Positions 8,458 through 14,028 of a stretch of DNA of 32,690 bases are shown piece after piece. The stretch is from Chloroflexota bacterium (GTDB lineage: Bacteria; Chloroflexota; Dehalococcoidia; Lucifugimonadales; UBA3495): positions 1-32,690 of the forward strand of contig VXOG01000070.1 in assembly GCA_009840165.1 (NCBI GenBank). Direction: 5' to 3'. Position 1 is the stretch's first letter, and each line of letters begins with the position of its first letter. Made by a program: the position numbers and the translations under genes. The notes beneath the pieces are model-generated. The model had not been told where the DNA came from. It did not search any database and was given only the letters and a program-made list of their open reading frames with translations.

Positions 8458-9075
8458 TTACTGGTTCACTACCACCTGGGCCACTTGCACGACGCGATCG
8501 TGCAGTCGGTATCCCTGGCGCAGCACTTCAACGACGTGGCCCGACTGCGCGTCTTCCACTTGGGCCATGCCCACGGCTTCGTGCAGTTCCGGGTTGAAAG
8601 GCTCGCCCAACGCTTCTATTCTGGCGACGCCCTGCGCTTCGAGGAATCCGGCCAGCTTGTGCTGTATCAATCGAACTCCCTGCGTCCAGGACTCCGATAC
8701 AGATTCTGAGTAGCCGTCGCTTTCCAGGTGATTTACGGCCAGATCAAGCTCGTCAACTATGGGGAGCAGTTGCACCAACAGGCGGCTGTTGGCTTGCTGC
8801 TGGATGCTCACCCGATCCTCGTCGTGCCGGCGGCGGGCGTTGGCCAGGTCGGCCTTGCCTCGCTGCACCGCATCGATCTGGCGGTCTATCTCCTCCCTGG
8901 CTTCAGCCAGAGCGAGGCGCAACATCGCGGCTTCCTGTTCCGGCGTCATATAGGGAGCGTCAGCCGCGTCCGCCTCGAGACCGCCGGCGTCGATCTGGTG
9001 GCACTGACCGGGATTGGCATGGGGGTTGTCTTCGGACCGGTTTTCGTCGGAAGGAAGGATCGGTTCGGTGGTCAT
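8458..9075 (-). CDS. grpE: nucleotide exchange factor GrpE
   Basis: This 205-residue protein has the GrpE layout: a disordered acidic N-terminus (about 1-50), a long coiled coil (EAAMLRLALAEAREEIDRQI and following) and the C-terminal beta domain. The C-terminal domain shows the family signature around LEALGEPFNPELHEAVGMAQVED and a closing VLRQGYRLHDRVVQVAQV. It is the ADP-release factor for DnaK. Its ATG overlaps the hspR stop in an ATGA arrangement (4 bp), implying translational coupling. Its ribosome binding site (AGGAA) lies inside the first of two tandem 18-bp repeats at 9077-9112. Confidence 0.96.
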   Translation of the reverse strand: MTTEPILPSDENRSEDNPHANPGQCHQIDAGGLEADAADAPYMTPEQEAAMLRLALAEAREEIDRQIDAVQRGKADLANARRRHDEDRVSIQQQANSRLLVQLLPIVDELDLAVNHLESDGYSESVSESWTQGVRLIQHKLAGFLEAQGVARIEALGEPFNPELHEAVGMAQVEDAQSGHVVEVLRQGYRLHDRVVQVAQVVVNQ

Positions 9076-9617
9076 CTGTCGTTCCTGGATTGGTTGTCGT
9101 TCCTGGATTGGTCGGTGGAGGGCGGTTGATCCGGCGTTGGTAAGCTAAGGCTATCGCACAGTAGTGAAACCTCCTCACGGATGCGTTCCGCCGTGCTGGG
9201 GTCGTCCACGGATCTTGATAGTCGTCGGGTGAACACGTTGAGATTACTGACGAGCTTCAATGCGAACTCGACACCGGCCAGATTCAAGCCCAGGTTGTCC
9301 ATCAAGTGCCGGATCAGCATAACTTTCCGGAGGTCATCTCGGGAGTAGAGCCGAAGCATACCTACGGTCCGCACCGGTTGGATGAGGCCTAATCTCTCGT
9401 ACTTGCGTAAGGTTTGAGGGTGCATCTCAAGCAACCGCGCGGCAACGGATATGATGTAAACACCTTCCAACTCGCTGGCGGGCGACGGCGTTTCGCGATT
9501 TTCGGGAACTGCCCGCGGACTGGCTGGCCAAGAAGCCGGCGCATCCGCGATGGGGGCAGAGTAAGCCTCCAACTGCCTACGCCCGCGTTGAACCGGTCTG
9601 TGCCATCTTTGTTGCAT
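9072..9617 (-). CDS. hspR: MerR-type heat-shock repressor HspR
   Basis: This 181-residue protein has a MerR-type winged-helix domain at about residues 50-120: VYIISVAARLLEMHPQTLRKYERLGLIQP, then RLYSRDDLRKVMLIRHL. The HPQTLR-x-YE segment is the hallmark of the HspR branch. HspR represses dnaK-type operons and uses DnaK as co-repressor in actinobacteria. The N-terminal 50 residues are a low-complexity extension, and the C-terminus is hydrophilic with a tandem NQSRND repeat. AGGAAGA precedes ATG 9617. Unlike the actinobacterial dnaK-grpE-dnaJ-hspR order, hspR is first here. It sits directly beneath a HAIR-like operator, so autoregulation is likely. Confidence 0.92.
   Translation of the reverse strand: MQQRWHRPVQRGRRQLEAYSAPIADAPASWPASPRAVPENRETPSPASELEGVYIISVAARLLEMHPQTLRKYERLGLIQPVRTVGMLRLYSRDDLRKVMLIRHLMDNLGLNLAGVEFALKLVSNLNVFTRRLSRSVDDPSTAERIREEVSLLCDSLSLPTPDQPPSTDQSRNDNQSRNDR
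9077..9112. repeat. tandem 18-bp direct repeat at the hspR-grpE junction
   Basis: Two exact head-to-tail copies of TGTCGTTCCTGGATTGGT (9077-9094 and 9095-9112) lie in the 3' end of hspR. Being a multiple of three, the repeat adds six residues (NQSRND) to HspR. On the coding strand each copy carries CCAGGAA, the grpE ribosome binding site. Confidence 0.9.
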
Positions 9618-9672
9618 CGTCGAGTCTTCCTGCTGTTTTCGCCTGTGAATTGTATCACATTGCTATGACGTA

Positions 9673-9711
9673 AATATATCCCTTGACACGAGCCGTGTCA
9701 AGGGATATATT
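9673..9711. promoter_or_regulatory. HspR operator (HAIR-like) with two overlapping divergent promoters
   Basis: A 17-bp perfect inverted repeat (9674-9690 and 9694-9710, 3-nt spacer) contains CTTGACA-N7-TGTCAAG, with the same 7-N7-7 geometry as the HspR-associated inverted repeat CTTGAGT-N7-ACTCAAG. On the + strand TTGACA (9683-9688) is 17 nt from TATATT (9706-9711). On the minus strand TTGACA (9701-9696) is 17 nt from TATATT (9678-9673). Both -35 boxes lie inside the operator core, so one bound dimer should shut both promoters: the hspR operon leftward and the zinc-ribbon gene rightward. Confidence 0.88.
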
Positions 9712-9883
9712 CGCTAGTAAGAAAATCGTCCCGACTACCGTTCCCGAGATCACGAGAGCAGATAACGACATCAGGGTAAGAATCCAGTCCGCAGTTCCAA
9801 ACGTATATCCATCGAGCGATAAGAAGAAGCAACGCCGCATAGCGCCATGCTATGCATATCCAAACAGGGAAAGGGGGTACACC

Positions 9884-10084
9884 ATGACGTTGAAGTTCAA
9901 AGCTTGTCCGAAATGCCACGGCGATCTCCAGGTGAAGCGGGATGTCTATGGCATGTTCATCAATTGCCTCCAGTGCGGACTACAGAGGGACCTGGATGCG
10001 CCGAGCGCCGCAGTCGAGTTTGCACAGGCCGAGAAAACAGCGGCAAGAACACCAAGATTAGAGGAATTGCAGCGAGCGGCGTAG
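9884..10084 (+). CDS. 66-residue zinc-ribbon protein
   Basis: The start is ATG 9884, chosen because AAAGGGGG lies about 7 nt upstream; an upstream extension would have to begin inside the promoter. The protein has two CxxC knuckles, C8-x2-C11 and C28-x2-C31, spaced as in small zinc ribbons, with a hydrophobic core between them (FKACPKCHGDLQVKRD, FINCLQCGLQRDL) and a charged helical tail. No enzyme domain is present. It is transcribed from the rightward half of the HspR operator with a 5' leader of about 165 nt, and ends in a strong terminator. That placement suggests a role in protein or redox quality control, which is inference. Confidence 0.82.
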   Translation: MTLKFKACPKCHGDLQVKRDVYGMFINCLQCGLQRDLDAPSAAVEFAQAEKTAARTPRLEELQRAA

Positions 10085-10109
10085 TCATTCGGAGCGCTGG
10101 CGACGGATT

Positions 10110-10140
10110 GGGGCGGGTTTCAGACCCGCCCCTGCTTTTT
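10110..10140 (+). terminator. terminator of the zinc-ribbon gene
   Basis: GGGGCGGGT (10110-10118) pairs perfectly with ACCCGCCCC (10124-10132) around a TTCAG loop. TG and CTTTTT follow, giving a classical intrinsic terminator on the + strand. The stem also belongs to the GGGCG palindrome group seen at 1993 and 18430. Confidence 0.85.
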
Positions 10141-10166
10141 GTCTTGGGCTCCGTAACCGGATACCG

Positions 10167-10829
10167 TCAGTGGGTCAACTCCGGCCAGAACCGCTCTTCC
10201 TGCCACGGGTCGGCGTTGTTGTTGTAACCGCGTTGTTCCCAGAATCCAGGGGCATCGTCCGCCATCAGTTCGATGCCGTTCACCCACTTGGCGGACTTCC
10301 AGCCGTAGCGGCTGGGGATCACCAAGCGCAGCGGCCAGCCGTGGTCCTTGCCGATCTCCGTGCCGTTCTGCCGGTGCGCCAGGAGTCCTTCCGATAGCGC
10401 GAGGTCCAATGGGACGTTAGTGGTGTAGCCGCCGAAACAGTGGGCCATGATGTGCCGCGCTTCGGCCTTGACCCCGGCCTGTTCCAGCAGATCGGCCACC
10501 CAAACTCCTTCCCAAGTTTGATCGAGGGCCGACCACTGAGTGACACAGTGAAAATCGGCGTTTACCTCCACCCACGGCAGGCCGCAAAACTGTGTCCAGT
10601 CCAGCTCCATTTCCTTCTCCACCAGGCCCCAAACTCGGATGCGCCACGCCGCCAAGTCAATATCGGGTGTGTCGCCGTAGGTAAGTACGGGGAATGTCTT
10701 GGCGACGAACTGCCCGGGCGGCACGCGTTCTCCAGCGGGCGGCGCGATCTTCACCTGTTCAGGACGCTTCAGGCCGAATTCCGGCCGGATGCCCGTGGAC
10801 TGCTGGCTTTGCTGGTTGGAAGTAGTCAT
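10167..10829 (-). CDS. sulfite-oxidase-like molybdopterin-binding oxidoreductase
   Basis: The start ATG 10829 (MTTSNQQSQQS) is used because the longer frame runs through the neighbouring coiled-coil gene. The 220-residue protein is a single molybdopterin domain of the SUOX/YedY-MsrP superfamily. Residues 40-60 (FVAKTFPVLTYGDTP) start the domain. FHCVTQWSALDQTWEGV carries the molybdenum-ligating cysteine in its usual C-V-x-x-W-S setting, followed by HCFGGYTTNVPLDLAL and HGWPLRLVIPSRYGWKSAKWV, all characteristic. There is no Tat or Sec signal, so it probably acts in the cytosol, unlike MsrP. The electron partner and substrate are unknown. It is the last gene of the acyl-CoA dehydrogenase/selD run. 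Confidence 0.9.
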   Translation of the reverse strand: MTTSNQQSQQSTGIRPEFGLKRPEQVKIAPPAGERVPPGQFVAKTFPVLTYGDTPDIDLAAWRIRVWGLVEKEMELDWTQFCGLPWVEVNADFHCVTQWSALDQTWEGVWVADLLEQAGVKAEARHIMAHCFGGYTTNVPLDLALSEGLLAHRQNGTEIGKDHGWPLRLVIPSRYGWKSAKWVNGIELMADDAPGFWEQRGYNNNADPWQEERFWPELTH

Positions 10830-10884
10830 CAGGATTGAGACTCCGTTTGGCGTAGTTGATTCATGGAACGGGGATGGGTCAGGG

Positions 10885-11181
10885 TCAGCAAATAAAATCA
10901 TCCAGTCGTGGACCATCATTGATGAAGATGCGCTGGCGTATCCACTCAATTTGCTGAGACAGTTCATCGGCCCGGCACTCGAGCTGATCGGCCCGCCGCT
11001 CCTGTATTGCAATGCGTTCCTCAAACTCATTGATGCGCTGCCCATGGTACACGGTGGTTTCGATAAGGCTGTCAATGAACGCCTTTTGCGCCGCGATGAC
11101 CCTTGCCTGGTCATTGATTACTTGGCTCTGGGCCTTAATTTTGGCTTTGCCGGCCGCGATTTCGTCACCTTTCTCAGGCAT
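10885..11181 (-). CDS. short coiled-coil protein, 98 residues
   Basis: There is no recognised family. Almost the entire chain (about residues 10-90) is predicted coiled coil: alternating A/I/L/V positions with charged residues, as in INDQARVIAAQKAFIDSLIE and INEFEERIAIQERRADQLE. No membrane segment or signal is visible. A GAGAGGA ribosome binding site lies about 10 nt before ATG 11181. It sits 42 bp after the selD stop and 55 bp before the molybdoprotein start, so it is probably part of the same transcript. It resembles SlyX-like short coiled coils only in general character. Confidence that it is expressed is moderate. Confidence 0.6.
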   Translation of the reverse strand: MPEKGDEIAAGKAKIKAQSQVINDQARVIAAQKAFIDSLIETTVYHGQRINEFEERIAIQERRADQLECRADELSQQIEWIRQRIFINDGPRLDDFIC

Positions 11182-11223
11182 GGCTGCGCCGTCCTCTCTC
11201 AGTTAGTAAATTGATCTGATATG

Positions 11224-12276
11224 TCATGCGACAGCGACGATTGTACCGGCCGGGCCATCGGTTACTTTCCCTACGACTGCGGCGCAGGGGGCGCCTTCTT
11301 CAATAAGCGCCGCCACCAGCGCGTCCGCTTTTGCGGCCGGCACCGACATCAGCAATCCGCCGGAAGTCTGGGCGTCGCAGAACAGCATTTTGTCGTCGTC
11401 AGTCAGGTCGGGATGCCAGTCAACCACGTCGTTAACGCTGCTGACGTTGCGGTGGGTGCCGCCGGGGGCGACGCCTCGTTCCAGTAGCGCTCGCGTGCCC
11501 GGCAACACAGGGACCGCAGACAAATTGACCTCGGCGGAAACACTGCTGCCCTTGACCATGCTCTTCAGGTGTCCCAATAGCCCGAATCCGGTGATGTCGG
11601 TGGCTGAGTTCACGCCCACGCGCTGCATGGCCTGGGATGCGGGTCGGTTGAGGGCAGCCATGTTGTCCACCGCGCCGGCAAGCACCTCCGGTTCCACGAC
11701 GCCCTGTTTGCCGGCGGTGGTGATGATGCCGGTGCCGATGGGTTTGCTCAATACCAGAACATCGCCGACCTGGGCGTTGGCGTTGCTGACCTGTCGTCCC
11801 GGCTCCACTACGCCGATGACGGACAGGCCGTATTTGGGTTCCGGATCGTCCACGGTATGACCACCCACGATGAGGCACTCGGCCTCCGCGGCTTTGGCAT
11901 AGCCGCCCTGCAACGTTTTGCCCAATATCTCCTTGTCCAGCGAAGCCGGGAATCCGACCACATTCAAAGCGATGAGCGGCTTTCCGCCCATGGCGTACAC
12001 GTCGGACAGCGAATTGGCGGCGGCGATGGCGCCGAACTCGTAGGGGTCATCCGTGATGGGCGGGAAGAAGTCCACCGTGACGATGAGCGCAGTCTCGTCG
12101 TTGAGACGATACACCGCGGCATCGTCGCCGGTCTCTGCGCCTACCAGCAGGTCGGGGTGCCGCAGCAGCGGCACATAGCTCAGGACCTGTCCAAGGTCCT
12201 CAAGACTCAGCTTGGCCGCTCAACCCGCGCAGTGAGAAAGTTCGGTCAAGCGGACGGGTAGTTCGGTCTGGGTCAT
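11224..12276 (-). CDS. selD: selenide, water dikinase, selenocysteine-containing (UGA at 12220-12222 = Sec19)
   Basis: SelD makes selenophosphate from selenide and ATP. The usual ORF begins at an internal GTG at 12174, but the same frame extends upstream through one TGA to ATG 12276. That ATG directly abuts the stop of the preceding gene (TAAATG). The added segment reads RLTELSHCAG-U-AAKLS, which aligns with E. coli SelD around Cys17/Lys20: U19 takes the place of the catalytic Cys and K22 of the catalytic Lys. The protein is 350 residues, the normal family length. Downstream motifs include VDFFPPITDDPYEFG, GGHTVDDPEPKYGL and ATDITGFGLLGHL. A candidate SECIS hairpin follows the UGA. The enzyme therefore needs its own product to be made, as in other Sec-type SelDs. 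Confidence 0.95.
12182..12200 (-). promoter_or_regulatory. candidate SECIS hairpin of selD
   Basis: Nineteen nucleotides after the UGA, the mRNA has AGGACCT, loop UGGAC, AGGUCCU: a perfect 7-bp stem. Its position fits the window used by bacterial SECIS elements. The loop is G-containing but not identical to the fdhF GGUCU loop, so the identification is tentative. Confidence 0.5.
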
Positions 12277-12645
12277 TTAGTATCCTCTTCTCTGCTGGAT
12301 AATTTGGGCTACGCTCTCAAACCGGAACTTGAGCCGGTCGAATTTCAGGCCGCGTTGGCCATTGGGATAATCTTGCGGATATTGCTCTACCCAGGCGATG
12401 GTCAAGTCTCGTATCAGCGCGTTACCGATGGGCCGATCACCAATTTGTTCAAGAATGAACGCGCGTATTCGCCGACGCTCTTTCATTCCGGATGCCATGA
12501 AGAACGGCGCCCAGAAGGGCACGGTAATGAGTTTGAACAGCAGCCGTGCGATGGTCACGTAGTGCCGCATAGTTTCGCCAGCGGCCTGCCCCATGGCCTT
12601 GCCGCCGGTGCGGTGAGGATCTGGTGGCAAATGATGAGGCATCAT
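12277..12645 (-). CDS. small conserved-looking protein of unknown function (122 residues)
   Basis: I do not recognise this family. After a short His/Pro-rich N-terminus, residues about 25-50 contain a hydrophobic stretch (LLFKLITVPFWAPFFMASG) that may be a membrane-associated helix. A basic, amphipathic C-terminal half follows (RRRIRAFILEQIGDRPIG, RGLKFDRLKFRFESV). The start is ATG 12645 or ATG 12642; AAGGA lies 3-6 nt upstream, and the in-frame TTG at 12648 is too close to it. The gene fits between the acyl-CoA dehydrogenase stop (12652) and the selD start (12276) with almost no spacer. It is thus translationally coupled to selD, which supports its reality. Confidence 0.65.
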   Translation of the reverse strand: MMPHHLPPDPHRTGGKAMGQAAGETMRHYVTIARLLFKLITVPFWAPFFMASGMKERRRIRAFILEQIGDRPIGNALIRDLTIAWVEQYPQDYPNGQRGLKFDRLKFRFESVAQIIQQRRGY

Positions 12646-12651
12646 CAATCC

Positions 12652-13845
12652 TTAAAGTTGGTATTCCGGTCGGCGGAGCAACTGGCGCGCTATGACGAGG
12701 CGCATGATTTCGTTGGTGCCTTCGCCGATTATCATCAAGGGGGCGTCGCGGTAGTAGCGCTCCACCGGAAAGTCCTTAGTGTAGCCATAGCCACCGTGGA
12801 TGCGCATGGCTTCCATGGACACTTCGCCGCATACCTCGCTGGCGAAGAGCTTGGCCATGCCGGATTCCAGGTCAATGCGCTCGCCGCTGTCTTTCTTGGC
12901 GGAGGCATCGTACACCAGGAGCCGGGCCGCCTGTATCTTGGTGGCCATATCCGCGATTTTCAACTGGATGGCCTGATGCTGACCGATGGGCTGTCCGAAA
13001 GTTTCCCGCTGCTGGACATAACGCATAGAGGCGTCGAGTGCGGCTTGCGCCACGCCCACTGCTCGCGCCGCCACGTTGATGCGTCCGGTTTCTAGGCCGC
13101 TCATCACGTGTCCGAAGCCGACGTTTTCGACGCCGCCAATAAGATTCTCGGCAGGGATGCGGAAATCCTCGAAGAACAGTTCGCATGTGTCGAGCCCACG
13201 ATAACCCAGCTTGTCCAGATGTCTGCCCACTTTGAAGCCGGGGCTGCTGTCCTTTTCGATGACGAAGGCGGATAGCCCGCGGTGCTTAATGGACGGGTCG
13301 GGATCGGTGCGGGCCAGCAGGCAGAATGCGTCACCTGATTCGGCGTTGGTGATGAACATCTTGGAGCCGTTGACGACGTATTCTTCGCCATCCTTGACGG
13401 CGCGGGTTTGCAGAGCGCCGACGTCACTGCCGCCGCCCGGTTCGGTCAAGGCCAGCCCGCCGCGGATTTCACCGCTGGCCAGCCTCGGCAAAAATCGCTC
13501 CTGCTGCTCCGCTGTGCCGTAGTTGGCGAGCACGTAGGTGAGGATATGATGGGTGCCTAAAGCGCCAGTCAGCGCCATGTAGCCCTTGCTGATCTCCTCA
13601 AAGATCATGGCAAAGGTCGTGTAGTCGAGGCCCATCCCACCGAACTCTTCCGGCACGTTGATGCCAAACAAGCCGAGTCCCTTCATCTGATCGATGAGTT
13701 CGTAAGGTACGGTATCGTTGGCGTCGTGTTCGGCGGCTACCGGATCCACCTCCTGGCGCACGAAATCGCGCACCATGCTGACGATCTGGGAGCGGGCTTC
13801 GATTGGAGTTTGGGTAATGGCGGGTGTCTTGCCGGTGGTGGTCAC
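12652..13845 (-). CDS. acyl-CoA dehydrogenase
   Basis: This 397-residue FAD-dependent acyl-CoA dehydrogenase is of family-typical length. The start is GTG 13845 because TAGGAG lies 8 nt upstream; the longer ATG form would place this site inside the gene. Landmarks are the N-terminal helical domain (GLFGINVPEEFGGMGLDY), the beta domain with LALTEPGGGSDVGALQT and MFITNAESGD, and the C-terminal domain with RETFGQPIGQHQAIQ and RIHGGYGYTKDFPVERYYRDA. The catalytic glutamate lies in GEGTNEIMR near residue 373. It catalyses alpha,beta-dehydrogenation of an acyl-CoA and needs ETF as acceptor; chain-length preference cannot be read. It is the first gene of a minus-strand run through selD to the molybdoprotein, divergent from the CocE gene. 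Confidence 0.95.
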   Translation of the reverse strand: MTTTGKTPAITQTPIEARSQIVSMVRDFVRQEVDPVAAEHDANDTVPYELIDQMKGLGLFGINVPEEFGGMGLDYTTFAMIFEEISKGYMALTGALGTHHILTYVLANYGTAEQQERFLPRLASGEIRGGLALTEPGGGSDVGALQTRAVKDGEEYVVNGSKMFITNAESGDAFCLLARTDPDPSIKHRGLSAFVIEKDSSPGFKVGRHLDKLGYRGLDTCELFFEDFRIPAENLIGGVENVGFGHVMSGLETGRINVAARAVGVAQAALDASMRYVQQRETFGQPIGQHQAIQLKIADMATKIQAARLLVYDASAKKDSGERIDLESGMAKLFASEVCGEVSMEAMRIHGGYGYTKDFPVERYYRDAPLMIIGEGTNEIMRLVIARQLLRRPEYQL

Positions 13846-13891
13846 GGCGGTGGCTCCTAGGATCTCGCCTGCTGCGATGAATGGCAATCAG

Positions 13892-13949
13892 TCTATCCCA
13901 GCCCAACGGGCGGCGCAACAGAGCGAGCTAGCAGCGAGCGTGGGATAGA
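13892..13949. repeat. 9-bp inverted repeat flanking a GAGCGAGC-rich core
   Basis: TCTATCCCA (13892-13900) and TGGGATAGA (13941-13949) are perfectly complementary and separated by 40 bp, which contain a partly symmetric GAGCGAGCTAGCAGCGAGC. It lies between the divergent acyl-CoA dehydrogenase and CocE genes and could be a regulator site or cruciform. Confidence 0.5.
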
Positions 13950-13955
13950 GCCAGA

Positions 13956-13984
13956 TTGACGCTGCACGCCGGGCCGGGTATCGT
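13956..13984 (+). promoter_or_regulatory. candidate promoter of the CocE-family gene
   Basis: TTGACG (13956-13961) and TATCGT (13979-13984) are separated by 17 nt, about 45 bp before ATG 14029. The -35 box is 5/6 and the -10 box 4/6 of consensus. Confidence 0.5.
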
Positions 13985-14028
13985 TGGCGGCAGTTAAACG
14001 CTCATGACCGATCTGCCCGGAGGCCGCC

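Noticed and set aside
10877..10890. TGA ending the coiled-coil gene as another Sec codon
   Set aside because: The codons after it (CCC TGA CCC) contain a second TGA and the frame makes no protein-like sequence, so it is a normal stop.
12304..13095. 263-residue + strand ORF over the acyl-CoA dehydrogenase
   Set aside because: It is a shadow of the acyl-CoA dehydrogenase and the small gene after it; the translation is not protein-like.
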